NCBI GenBank assembly: GCA_937915865.1
Contig: CALGIG010000053.1
Location: 1 to 64,000 of the forward strand
Length of the DNA stretch: 64,000 nt
Source of the DNA: an uncultured Prolixibacteraceae bacterium
GTDB taxonomy: Bacteria; Bacteroidota; Bacteroidia; Bacteroidales; Prolixibacteraceae
Reading direction: 5' to 3'
In this document: positions 1-8,204 of the stretch, in pieces
Layout: each line of letters opens with the position of its first letter
How positions within the stretch are numbered: the first letter of the stretch is position 1
Position numbers and translations under genes: made by a program
Notes under the pieces: model-generated
Seen by the model: only the letters and a program-made list of their open reading frames with translations
Told to the model about the DNA's origin: nothing
Database searches by the model: none

Positions 1-54
1 GAGTCAGTATAAAATACAAACATAAGTACGACATTATTTCATTCTCATTACTTA

Positions 55-1413
55 TTATTGAAGCTGTTCCTTTAACTGACGTACCCGCCTCCAGTTTTTG
101 ATGGTGTGCCCGTAAGCGGCAAAAAAGATCAGGTAGAGGTAGCAGGGAATCAAAATCAGGTAGGCCGTCCGTACGTTGAACTGGTCGGCAAGGTGGCCAT
201 AAATCAGCGGGGTAACCGCGTTTCCGCACAAACCCATAACCATGATCGACGATCCCAGCTTGGTAAATCTCCCCAGTCCTTTAATGGCCAGCGGCCAGAT
301 ATTGGCAAAAATCAGCGAATTGGGAAGTCCCAGCGCCACCAGGAACCAGATGGAAATATCGGTGTGATGGCCGAAAACAACCACCGGTCCGCCTAATAAA
401 ACAACGCACATTGATAGGGCCAGCCCCAGCATGGTGCAGGTAAGCAAGGCGTTGCGCTGGTTGATGAACCTCGGGATTGTAATCACCCCGATGAAATAAC
501 CGCACATGGTGGCCCCCAGCACATACGACGGGAATGTTTTGGCTTCCAGCAGGTTCAATCCCATCGTTTTGGCATAGCCAATGATGGTATCTATGGCAAT
601 AATCTGCGAACCGACATGAAAGAAAATGGCCAGGGCTCCCAGTATAAGGTGCGGAAACTGGAAGATACTGGTTTTCTCAGTTTCGCCATCAGCAATTTCC
701 TCTTTGTTCGATTTTTCAGTATTGATTTCCGGGAGTGAGGAATACCTGACCAGCAAACCTACCAGCAACAAAAGAGTGCCCAGGATGCTGTACGGGAAGA
801 TTACCCGGCGGATAAGCTCATCAAGCAATCCTGCCGTTTCGGTGGCGCCGAGTGTTCCGCTGTCGAGTGTTTTAAACAGTTCGTTGTCGGAAATTTTCAG
901 CACCATAGCCGCAAAAACCAGCGGGGCAATAATGCCTGCCACTTTATTGCAAATACCCATGATGCTGATCCGCTGTGCCGCCCTTTCGATAGGACCGACA
1001 ATGGTGATGTAAGGATTGGCTGCCGTTTGAAGCAATGCCAGTCCGGTCCCTATCAGGAACAATCCGCCCAGAAAGATTGGATAAGCACGGCTCAGCGCTG
1101 CCGGTACAAATAAAAATGCCCCGGTAGCCATGGTGAAAAAACCAAACATCATTCCTTTCTTGAACCCAACTTTTTCGAGCAGAAACGACGATGGAACCGA
1201 CATGAAAAAATAAGCGACGTAAAAGGCGAAAGCCACCAGGTATGACTGGAGGTTGGTCAGCTCGCAGGCAATTTTGAAATACGGGATCAGAATGGAATTG
1301 ACCCATGATACGAAACCGAAGATGAAAAACATCAGGCCAATGATGCTGATGGAAATAACTGTCGACCAGTCGGTTTTTTGCTGTTTGGATGTCCTGTTAA
1401 ATAAGTTCTTCAT
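55..1413 (-). CDS. FucP/GluP-type MFS sugar permease
   Basis: 452-residue polytopic inner-membrane protein of the major facilitator superfamily, resembling the L-fucose/glucose-galactose permease branch (sugar:H+ symport). About 12 hydrophobic segments are visible. The first half carries GFVSWVNSILIPYF in TM1 and the LLQTAANPYI stretch typical of FucP/GluP proteins, where the Asn-Pro is conserved. A charged cytoplasmic loop (around residues 230-250, rich in E, K and N) separates the halves. It is the last gene of the minus-strand run that begins with the LacI regulator, only 9 bp after the upstream oxidoreductase gene, so it probably imports the sugar released by PUL1. The exact sugar cannot be read from sequence; fucose, GlcNAc and galactose are all possible in this family. 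Confidence 0.85.
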   Translation of the reverse strand: MKNLFNRTSKQQKTDWSTVISISIIGLMFFIFGFVSWVNSILIPYFKIACELTNLQSYLVAFAFYVAYFFMSVPSSFLLEKVGFKKGMMFGFFTMATGAFLFVPAALSRAYPIFLGGLFLIGTGLALLQTAANPYITIVGPIERAAQRISIMGICNKVAGIIAPLVFAAMVLKISDNELFKTLDSGTLGATETAGLLDELIRRVIFPYSILGTLLLLVGLLVRYSSLPEINTEKSNKEEIADGETEKTSIFQFPHLILGALAIFFHVGSQIIAIDTIIGYAKTMGLNLLEAKTFPSYVLGATMCGYFIGVITIPRFINQRNALLTCTMLGLALSMCVVLLGGPVVVFGHHTDISIWFLVALGLPNSLIFANIWPLAIKGLGRFTKLGSSIMVMGLCGNAVTPLIYGHLADQFNVRTAYLILIPCYLYLIFFAAYGHTIKNWRRVRQLKEQLQ

Positions 1414-1422
1414 AGTTCAGCA

Positions 1423-2406
1423 TTATACCGGCATCACTTCTTCCCATTTTTCACTTGTTGCCGATCGTTCCAGCGCTTCAAGGATGGCAATTTCGGTCAG
1501 GATGCTCTGATGGCTGCGCGGTTCTACCCGGGTTCGGAACATTTCTACAATATCGGTGTAAATCTTAATCGGATCGGTTTCAGGTATGCGCGATTTCAGC
1601 TCTGCCAGCCCCGTTTTGGTTTCAACAAATGTTTCCCATCCGTAAGCCAGGTTTTTAAAGATCAGCGTGGCATAAAGGCCGCTTTTGAAAACCAGGCTGG
1701 CGCTTCCTTTCTTCCCGTCGCGGGTGATTTTAACACGCTGAATGTCTTCGCCAAACATGACCATCAACGGCTGCAAAAGGTGAACACCGTAGAAAAACAC
1801 CCCGCCATAAGGCGAGTCCAGGTCGAGCGGGCCAAAGCGAATCACGTGGTTGATCGTGTCCATGCTTTTTACCTGTTCGCGGATGTCGTACGTACAAACG
1901 CTCTGGGCTATCGAGCTGAACGAAGTCACCGGGGTTCCCACTTCACGGGCCATTTTCAAAAACTTCTTTCCTTCTTCAACGCGATAACAGAACGGTTTGT
2001 CAACAAAAGTAGGGATGCCTGCCTTGACAAACGGTGTGGCCGCTTCGAGATGGTATTTGGCATGACGGTGGTCAACAATCAGTGCATCGATTTTGCCAAG
2101 CATTTCTTTTTGTTCTTTAACGATATTGGGAATTTTCCCCGCTTCGGCTGTCTTGCGGGCAAACTCGTCGGTTTCGCCCCAGATGTGCGTAAGCTCAACG
2201 CCCGGGAACTTATGGTCGATGTTAAACATCTTGCCAAAATTGGCTGCATGGGAGTTCTCTGCCCCGATAATACCAACCCGAATTGGTTTTAGTTTCTTTT
2301 CAGGATCGGCAATCGTTGCAGAAGCAATTCCCGGTGCTGCAATGGCGATGGTTGACAGGGCGGCTCCTGTGCTTATCGTTTTAATAAATGATCGTCTTGT
2401 ATTCAT
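1423..2406 (-). CDS. Tat-exported Gfo/Idh/MocA-family oxidoreductase (short form)
   Basis: 327-residue NAD(P)-dependent sugar oxidoreductase-like protein. The N-terminus TRRSFIK followed by a hydrophobic stretch to about residue 30 is a twin-arginine-type leader, suggesting a periplasmic protein exported with cofactor bound. The Rossmann start reads VGIIGAENSHAANF, in which the usual glycine-rich loop is altered by a Ser-His. The position normally holding the Glu-Lys-Pro motif reads VDKPF, so Lys is kept but Glu is Asp. It is shorter than its 448-residue neighbour and than most family members. It lies between a second Gfo/Idh/MocA gene and the permease, probably as one transcript. Substrate unknown. 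Confidence 0.8.
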   Translation of the reverse strand: MNTRRSFIKTISTGAALSTIAIAAPGIASATIADPEKKLKPIRVGIIGAENSHAANFGKMFNIDHKFPGVELTHIWGETDEFARKTAEAGKIPNIVKEQKEMLGKIDALIVDHRHAKYHLEAATPFVKAGIPTFVDKPFCYRVEEGKKFLKMAREVGTPVTSFSSIAQSVCTYDIREQVKSMDTINHVIRFGPLDLDSPYGGVFFYGVHLLQPLMVMFGEDIQRVKITRDGKKGSASLVFKSGLYATLIFKNLAYGWETFVETKTGLAELKSRIPETDPIKIYTDIVEMFRTRVEPRSHQSILTEIAILEALERSATSEKWEEVMPV

Positions 2407-2611
2407 AGTTTAAAGTGTTATGTGTTACGAGATGCGGGATGCGGGTTACGGATTGCCCATGCCAGATAACATTGACCGTTTCTTACTTTCTTGTTTCTTA
2501 TTTCTTTTTCGATATTGGTTATTGAGCATTGGACATTAAAAAGTTGCGGGCCGTTCCCTGAACGCGAAGCAGTCGAAGGGAGCGGTGTTCCTGAATCCGG
2601 TGTCCGGTTTC
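2407..2611. repeat. Non-coding gap with a small palindromic repeat-like element
   Basis: This 205-bp gap between two oxidoreductase genes has no plausible gene. It holds a TCCCT (2555-2559)/AGGGA (2577-2581) inverted repeat inside the sequence CCCTGAACGCGAAGCAGTCG, which resembles the dispersed short palindromic repeats common in intergenic DNA of Bacteroidota. Just upstream are small tandem GATGCGGG-type units (about 2430-2450). The element interrupts an otherwise tightly packed gene run. Calling it a repeat is inference, since no second copy was seen in this window. Confidence 0.35.
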
Positions 2612-3958
2612 CTACAATTTCATTTCCCAGCCTTTTTCGTAGCTGCGCGACCAGTATTTCAGAGCTTCTTTATCGTTCAGAATATGACCGTTTGACGGAT
2701 CGACTTCGAGCGAATGACCTACCCGTTGTGCGATGTTCCCAAGTTGTACCAGCAATGTGCTTCGGTGTCCTGAATGGATGTCGGCATGCAGCGCTCCACG
2801 GCCATAAATGTTGTCGAAGAAATTCTGAACATGAATGCCATCGAGACCTCCCGAAGGATTGGCCAGGTTACGGGCATCAATTTGTTGGGTCGGTTTTACT
2901 TCTTTAATCACCTTATTATCGAGGCTGTAAATCGTATAGCCGTTGCCACCATCCATAAACATGCTGCCTTTTTCGCCGTAGAAAGTAACCCCTACAGAGC
3001 ATCCTTCAACATAACGGCCATTGCAACTGCGGCCTTCCCATGTCATTGAAACACCTTCTTTAAAATCGAGGCTGATTACCTGTGTGTCTGGCGTTTCCCA
3101 GTCGTCCTTGCAGAAGAACCGTCCTCCGTTCGAACTTACGCGAACCGGGAAATCGACACCCATTCCCCAACGTAGTAGGTCGATCATGTGAGTCCCGTTG
3201 TTTAGTGCTTCACCAGTTCCCCAGTGCCAGCGCCAGTGCCAGTTATAATGAACAATGTTGTCCTTGTATGCACGTCGCGGGGCAGGTCCCTGCCATAAAT
3301 CCCAGTCGAGCCAATCGGGTACGGCAACTTCCTTCCCAATGCCGATGGATGGCCGGTTATTGGTGTACCAGCCTTTACCAAAATACACACGGCCAATTAT
3401 GCCGTCTTTCAGCTCCTGGATACCCTGGATCACATTGGGGTACGAACGGCGCTGGTTTCCCATCTGAATGGTTTTCCCGTAACGGGCCGAAGCTTTTTCC
3501 AGTATTTCGCCTTCGTTGGGGTTATGACTACAGGGTTTTTCAACATATACATGCTTTCCGGCCTGAATAGCCAAAAGTGCAGCCGGGGCGTGCCAGTGGT
3601 CGGGTGCGGCAATTACCATGGCGTCGATATCTTTGCTTTCCAGCGACTTGCGAAAATCGCGGAATGCTGTGGTTGGTATGCCTTGCTGAACCCCTTCGAG
3701 CATTTTCCGGCATTTGTCGATGGCGCGGCTGTCAACGTCGCAAACATGGAGCACATCGCAATTGGTTTGTTCGGCAAAGGTTTGAGCCAAGGCACTTCCG
3801 CGAGAGTTAACCCCCATCATCGAAACGCGTATCATTTCGTTCGAACCTGCGATCCTGTTATAACTTTTAGCGCTAAAGGCAGGTAAAACGCCACCAACAG
3901 CAAGCATAGCCGAACCTGCCAGTGTTTTCCTGATAAAGTCTCTTCTTGAATTTTCCAT
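2612..3958 (-). CDS. Tat-exported Gfo/Idh/MocA-family oxidoreductase
   Basis: 448-residue protein with a twin-arginine leader (SRRDFIRKTLAGSAM) and an alanine-rich cleavage region near residue 30. It has a Rossmann NAD(P)-binding domain (VSMMGVNSRG, then VCDVDSRAIDKC) and an intact Glu-Lys-Pro motif in KHVYVEKPCSHN. The C-terminal alpha/beta dimerisation domain is rich in Trp and His (HYNWHWRWHWGTGEALNNG), where family members place the catalytic Asp/His pair (here GTHMIDLLRW). The predicted role is periplasmic oxidation or reduction of a sugar or glycoside. The family also includes GH109 N-acetylgalactosaminidases and glycoside 3-dehydrogenases, and sequence alone does not decide between them. 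It sits 29 bp downstream of the esterase gene in PUL1. Confidence 0.82.
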   Translation of the reverse strand: MENSRRDFIRKTLAGSAMLAVGGVLPAFSAKSYNRIAGSNEMIRVSMMGVNSRGSALAQTFAEQTNCDVLHVCDVDSRAIDKCRKMLEGVQQGIPTTAFRDFRKSLESKDIDAMVIAAPDHWHAPAALLAIQAGKHVYVEKPCSHNPNEGEILEKASARYGKTIQMGNQRRSYPNVIQGIQELKDGIIGRVYFGKGWYTNNRPSIGIGKEVAVPDWLDWDLWQGPAPRRAYKDNIVHYNWHWRWHWGTGEALNNGTHMIDLLRWGMGVDFPVRVSSNGGRFFCKDDWETPDTQVISLDFKEGVSMTWEGRSCNGRYVEGCSVGVTFYGEKGSMFMDGGNGYTIYSLDNKVIKEVKPTQQIDARNLANPSGGLDGIHVQNFFDNIYGRGALHADIHSGHRSTLLVQLGNIAQRVGHSLEVDPSNGHILNDKEALKYWSRSYEKGWEMKL

Positions 3959-3987
3959 ATCGTTTGATTGTAGTTTATGTGTTTCGT

Positions 3988-6294
3988 CTAGTTATTATCA
4001 GTAATTCTCCTGAAAAACAATGCCACTTCATTATTCATGGAAACAGTCATCCGGTTAATTTCCAGAGGTGTTTGAAATACCATATTTTCAGGTTTTCCGC
4101 AGATTTTATATTGATTTTTTACCAGCGAAATCGTTTGTTTAACTGCTCCCGAATCGGAATGCCAGTCAAGTGTTGGCGCAATAACCAGCAATGGACGTGG
4201 AGCAATGCAGGCTACGATTTCGCTCCAATCGACCGGCACCTGCTGCGGATTTTCGGTATACCATCCCAATCGTGGTATCAGTCCGTGTTGATGCGAAAAA
4301 ATACGGATGCTTTCGTATTGACTGTTGTTGTTGCGCCAGGGCGAGAACGCAGCCATTGCTGCAATTCCGGCAATGCGTTCATCCTGAGCGGCGGCAATCA
4401 GTCCAATGCTGCCTCCCAATGTATTGCCCAGAACGAAAATATGTTTTGTATCAATATTGTCCATCATTTGCAAAGCGTCTATACAAGCCGACACATCGTT
4501 CACCATTTTACCCATTTTTGACCATTGCGGGAAACGTTGGTAGAAGTATTGCGCTTCCTGCATACGGGTTCCGCAACCAAACAGGTCGATAGCCAGCACG
4601 GCAAATCCCTGGTTAATTAACGACTGAAATAATTCGGTATTCCCTTTCCCATTTCCTTCCTGATTGTATCCGCAGGCAAACCCGTGAGCGTACGAATATT
4701 GGTGCAGGTATATCACTGCCGGAACTTTTCCGGAACGCTTCTTTGGAAGGTACAACATTCCGGACAGGTGATCGCCCATGGCTGAATAGGGGCCCAGGTA
4801 AACTACTTCAGCTTCTGGAACCACCGGACGTCCTGTAAACCCGTCGGTCCAGTCGATACGGGTAGTCGGAATAATTTCTATCGGTTTTACGCCCGAAGGT
4901 TCGTCGCCAAGCAACCAGCGAAGGTTTTTAAGAATGGTTTCTTTCTGCTGAGCGAATGTTGAATTGTCGAGCAATACCGGTTTGATTTTTTTTGCATTTA
5001 ACTGATCGTCCTGATGGGTCTTTGCCCAGTCGGCAAACGAATAGTCGAAGTAAAGTGTATTTTCCCAGGGAATATTGTTGTGTTTGAAACGGTTGTCCAG
5101 AAAATCGATGCAATGTTCCACATCACGCGCTGCCACAGCATGTTCGCCCATCCGGGGGAATATGCCAATTTGATCACTGGCACTCAGAAAATCATATACT
5201 TTTTTTACCGATTGGAAACATTGCTCGGTAGCCCACGGATTCAACTGGCGTTCCATCACCGAATAGTGGATCAGGAGTGCACGTGGAGTAATGAGAGAGA
5301 GCAACAGGTTCTGATCGATCGGAAGCTTGTCTTCTCTTCCGAAGAAAAAACGCAGACGAGGATGAAACCAATGTGCCGCGTTGGAACAAATATCGTCGAT
5401 TGTTTGGTTGCAATACTGCGGATCGCTGTATCTCCAGGGAGTAACGCCGCCGGTTCCGCAACTGCTCGAAATAACTGCAGCGAACCTGTCGTCGAAGGCT
5501 GCTGCCCACAGCGACTGTTTCCCGTTGCGCGAGTGCCCGGTAATGGCAATTTGGCTCGTTTTTACTTCCGGTCGGGTCAACAAATAATCGACTACCCGTG
5601 AAGCGCCCCAGGCACGCCGCATGAGGCAGGTAAAATCGTATTCGGGATAAATGGCCTGGTATGCCTGTGTATCGTCGTGATCATCGGCAGCGGCATAAAC
5701 GCAACCAATGTAACCGCGGCGAACAGCCAGTTGCGCCCAGTTGCGGTGAGTCCACTGGGTCATGTAAACCGGGAATGGACCTTTCCCCTGCGGAATCATC
5801 AGCTCGAAAGTCATTTTTGCTTTTCGGTCAGGCCCGAAACGAAGTTCTATTATCTGGATGCGAGTTCCGTCCTCATTTCGATCGGAGAGGATACGCGATT
5901 CTATATTTTGTGGCGGCGGAGGAATTGTTCCTGAAATCCAGTGCTGAAATTCGCGTTTGATTTCTTCCCTTTTTTGCTGCCATTCGGTTTTGGATTGAAT
6001 TGGATAAACTTTCCCGTTTTTTGTGGTTTCGAGCGGCTCAGGAAGAAACGGGACAGATGGCATTTGTGAGAAATCGGGAGGAAGTTCTCCTGTGCTTTTT
6101 TGCCAGTCGAGCCAGGTGCTGTCTTGCAGCGAAACTCTGCGGCTAATAGCATGACGATGGTCTTTTGAAATATTGATCTGCAGCGACTCATGCAGGTATT
6201 GTTCCTGTTTTTCCTTTGAAGGCTGGGCACATACCATCAGCGAAAATAATCCTGTCAACGAAGATAAAAACATCTTCCTGAAAGTCGGTTTCAT
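3988..6294 (-). CDS. Two-domain CE15-like esterase / alpha-beta hydrolase
   Basis: 768-residue exported protein. The start at 6294 gives a clean Sec signal peptide (MKPTFRKMFLSSLTGLF...CAQ); an in-frame ATG at 6333 only adds 13 polar residues. The first hydrolase domain (about residues 100-420) has the nucleophile elbow ITGHSRNGKQ, a downstream NAAHWFHPRLRFF-LPIDQ stretch and a late GEHA histidine. This pattern resembles glucuronoyl esterases (family CE15), which cut uronic-acid ester links. The second alpha/beta hydrolase domain (about 480-750) starts with VPAVIYLHQY, but its elbow reads VLGNTLGGS, so the expected Ser is Thr and the domain may be inactive. It lies between the LacI regulator (42 bp away) and two oxidoreductases. 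An acetyl-xylan-esterase-type activity is an alternative. Confidence 0.75.
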   Translation of the reverse strand: MKPTFRKMFLSSLTGLFSLMVCAQPSKEKQEQYLHESLQINISKDHRHAISRRVSLQDSTWLDWQKSTGELPPDFSQMPSVPFLPEPLETTKNGKVYPIQSKTEWQQKREEIKREFQHWISGTIPPPPQNIESRILSDRNEDGTRIQIIELRFGPDRKAKMTFELMIPQGKGPFPVYMTQWTHRNWAQLAVRRGYIGCVYAAADDHDDTQAYQAIYPEYDFTCLMRRAWGASRVVDYLLTRPEVKTSQIAITGHSRNGKQSLWAAAFDDRFAAVISSSCGTGGVTPWRYSDPQYCNQTIDDICSNAAHWFHPRLRFFFGREDKLPIDQNLLLSLITPRALLIHYSVMERQLNPWATEQCFQSVKKVYDFLSASDQIGIFPRMGEHAVAARDVEHCIDFLDNRFKHNNIPWENTLYFDYSFADWAKTHQDDQLNAKKIKPVLLDNSTFAQQKETILKNLRWLLGDEPSGVKPIEIIPTTRIDWTDGFTGRPVVPEAEVVYLGPYSAMGDHLSGMLYLPKKRSGKVPAVIYLHQYSYAHGFACGYNQEGNGKGNTELFQSLINQGFAVLAIDLFGCGTRMQEAQYFYQRFPQWSKMGKMVNDVSACIDALQMMDNIDTKHIFVLGNTLGGSIGLIAAAQDERIAGIAAMAAFSPWRNNNSQYESIRIFSHQHGLIPRLGWYTENPQQVPVDWSEIVACIAPRPLLVIAPTLDWHSDSGAVKQTISLVKNQYKICGKPENMVFQTPLEINRMTVSMNNEVALFFRRITDNN

Positions 6295-6336
6295 TTTCAG
6301 ATAGTGACTAATATAGGTTGTGCTTTGTCTCATATT

Positions 6337-7401
6337 TTACTGAAAATCAAGATAAAAATCGAGGTTTTCGCGGATGATAATATCCAGCGGAACGTATTGA
6401 ACCGGTTTGGGCGCTGTTTTGTGAATCAGCAAATCAAACAAAGTTTTTACAGCCCGTGCTCCTTGTTGGACCGGACTTTGCGAAATGATCCAGTCGATGC
6501 TCCCCTCCTGTAAGCAGTTAATGTTTCCATCAACAAGGTCGAACCCAATCAGCCGGATGTCCAGTTCGTGCTTTTGGTGAAAGCCAGCTACAACGTGTGC
6601 TTTCGAAGTTGTAACAAATACACCTTTGATCAATGGATTCCTGATGTAAAATTTAGTGAGTTCCTGAGAAATGACAGATTCGTCAGTAGAATTGATAATC
6701 AATGTGTTGATTGGATTTTTAACAAAAATTAGGTTCTTTTCAAAATAGTCGCGGAATCCTCTTTCTATCTGGGTAAGAGTGGAAGAGTTTTCCATTCCCT
6801 TGACAATATTCAATATAAGAACCGGATCGCCCGGATGAAGTGTTGAACGGAGAAGCTTTGCCGCTACAAAACCGCTACGTCTGGCATCGGGACCAATATA
6901 ACTTATATTTTTCCTGTCGGGGATTGTTGCATCAATAAACACATACGGGATGTTGGCTTCTTCCAACTTCTGCACAAACAATATGCTTTCCTTAACAAAC
7001 AAAGGAGCCAGGATCACTCCATCAGGTTTAAGTTCTATAATTTTGTTTGCCTGCTCAATGAATGACGATTCATCGAAAAGACTGTAATAAAACATATCCA
7101 GAAAAAGGCCGAAGTCTTTTAATTCGCCGGCTGCCTGTTCTGCTCCTTGTTTCGGCAAATGCCAATATTCGTTTTCAGGAAAACTTTGAGGAAACAAGCT
7201 GCAAACAGTAAACTGGTTTTTCATCGCCAGGGCACGGGCAAGCAGGTTAGGGTTGAAGTCAAGTTCCCTGACGGCGTCTTCAACTTTTTTCTTTTTGTCA
7301 CCCGATACTTTTCCCCGTTTGTGAATAACGCGGTCGACTGTTCCTGCCGATACTTTGGCGTAGCGGGCAATATCTTGTATGGTTATCCTTTTTGTGCTCA
7401 T
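6337..7401 (-). CDS. LacI-family transcriptional regulator
   Basis: 354-residue repressor-type regulator. Residues 1-55 form the LacI helix-turn-helix and hinge (ITIQDIARYAKVSAGTVDRV, then the minor-groove hinge around FNPNLLARALA). Residues about 65-350 form a periplasmic-binding-protein-like sugar-sensing domain (type 1, Peripla_BP_4-like). It is the first gene of a minus-strand run with the esterase, two oxidoreductases and permease, which it probably controls together with itself. The upstream 300 bp contain two candidate operators sharing a 14-bp core in inverted orientation and a TATATTTG -7 box. The inducer is unknown. This adds local control on top of the sigma/anti-sigma system that drives the susCD half of PUL1. 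Confidence 0.9.
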   Translation of the reverse strand: MSTKRITIQDIARYAKVSAGTVDRVIHKRGKVSGDKKKKVEDAVRELDFNPNLLARALAMKNQFTVCSLFPQSFPENEYWHLPKQGAEQAAGELKDFGLFLDMFYYSLFDESSFIEQANKIIELKPDGVILAPLFVKESILFVQKLEEANIPYVFIDATIPDRKNISYIGPDARRSGFVAAKLLRSTLHPGDPVLILNIVKGMENSSTLTQIERGFRDYFEKNLIFVKNPINTLIINSTDESVISQELTKFYIRNPLIKGVFVTTSKAHVVAGFHQKHELDIRLIGFDLVDGNINCLQEGSIDWIISQSPVQQGARAVKTLFDLLIHKTAPKPVQYVPLDIIIRENLDFYLDFQ

Positions 7402-7433
7402 GACTGATTGCCTGTTTTTGTACTCAGGTCATA

Positions 7434-7441
7434 CAAATATA
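7434..7441 (-). promoter_or_regulatory. -7 promoter box (TATATTTG) for lacI operon
   Basis: On the minus strand the sequence is TATATTTG, an exact match to the Bacteroides-type TAnnTTTG -7 element. It lies 33 bp upstream of the lacI start codon. A TTTG is present upstream but at short spacing, so the -33 element is uncertain. Confidence 0.55.
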
Positions 7442-7449
7442 AATAAATG

Positions 7450-7500
7450 ATTATCAAATATTATTAAATTGTGTGTGCGTACACATATAAATTTGATAAT
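7450..7500. promoter_or_regulatory. Candidate LacI-family operator O1 (nested inverted repeat)
   Basis: Perfect 10-bp arms ATTATCAAAT (7450-7459) and ATTTGATAAT (7491-7500) enclose the near-palindrome TGTGTGCGTACACA (7472-7485), which has one mismatched pair next to the central CG. It lies directly upstream of the predicted -7 box of the lacI gene. The core recurs in inverted orientation about 115 bp away, which suits a dimeric LacI repressor that can loop DNA. Confidence 0.7.
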
Positions 7501-7580
7501 GGTTTTCATTGATGATTTTAATTTATTGTATTACAATGATTTAGTAAATTAATTGTTGTTCTGTTTGTGTTTAAAAACAG

Positions 7581-7604
7581 TATTTGTGTGTACGCACACA
7601 AATA
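7581..7604. promoter_or_regulatory. Candidate LacI-family operator O2
   Basis: TATTTGTGTG (7581-7590) and CACACAAATA (7595-7604) are perfect 10-bp inverted arms around TACG. The core 7587-7600 is the exact reverse complement of the O1 core TGTGTGCGTACACA. Because the sites share this core exactly, chance is an unlikely explanation. Confidence 0.7.
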
Positions 7605-7702
7605 CTACATATTCCAGACAAGACAAATTTTGTGTAAAATTTCTTGTAGCTTTCCGGCAATTGAATTTTAACACAACAGTCTATTGTTTCCCTCCTTTAT
7701 TC

Positions 7703-8023
7703 TTACTTTTCAGGAAGTTTCATCTTTTTTCGCTCAACAATAATCCTGGCTAAGCGGTCCAGTAATTCCCGGTCCATCTGATTTTTTGAACGGGACATCT
7801 GGTATATTGCCGACTCTCCCTGGTAATAAGCCACTGAGACTTTGCGGAATACATCGTGATCCTCAAAAGCAGTGATATAGCTAACCAGACGATCGCGTTT
7901 GCTATCCTTTGCGCCTGACAACGTACTTTCGTCGAACTCCATTTCAAGTCCCATGTTGGTTCCTTTGGCAAAAGCACAAACGGCATCCGGTCGTTCATAG
8001 CTGATTGTCTTTTTGAAAAATTT
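7703..8023 (-). pseudogene. Remnant of a DUF4855 protein (C-terminal part)
   Basis: The reading frame ending at 7703 keeps about 105 residues, beginning near FFKKTISYERPDAV. They look like the C-terminus of DUF4855 proteins, which are uncharacterised exported proteins found in Bacteroidota PULs. The recognisable stretches are CAFAKGTNMGLEMEFDE, VAYYQGESAIYQM and MDRELLDRLARII. The frame stays open upstream to an ATG at 8203, but those 60 residues have no signal peptide and no family-like sequence, and a full-length DUF4855 protein would be several hundred residues. DUF4855 genes often follow a DUF1735 lipoprotein gene, as here, which supports decay in place. The family assignment is from memory and needs a profile search; a short functional gene starting at 8203 cannot be excluded. 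Confidence 0.55.
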
Positions 8024-8204
8024 CCTTGTTTCGGTTCGAGGTTGTCGTGGAAATAGGTATTGCGTCGGAGAAGATGTCTGGCAAATATTTTTCGTGAGAT
8101 GATGTTTTTGTATTGGTTTATATTTAAGTTGGTTGGCGAGGTTTTGAGTAAAATGTCCGGCAAAACATAATTTGCCGGACATCCAAATTATTAAGGTTAG
8201 CAAG

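Larger units (their letters stand above)
7402..7702. other. Intergenic regulatory region of the LacI gene
   Basis: About 300 bp with no gene. Nearest the lacI start lies a TATATTTG promoter box, then a nested inverted repeat at 7450-7500 and a second palindrome at 7581-7604. The far end (7605-7702) is AT-rich sequence behind the decayed DUF4855 fragment. Confidence 0.7.

Noticed and set aside
1510..2292. 260-codon plus-strand frame opposite the short oxidoreductase
   Set aside because: It is antisense to a well-supported gene, with no domain and no start context; a by-product of codon bias.
7750..8163. Open frame of 137 codons on the minus strand overlapping the DUF4855 remnant
   Set aside because: It has no signal peptide, is rich in Arg/Trp/Ile runs typical of shifted frames, and the overlapping frame shows clear family-like sequence.
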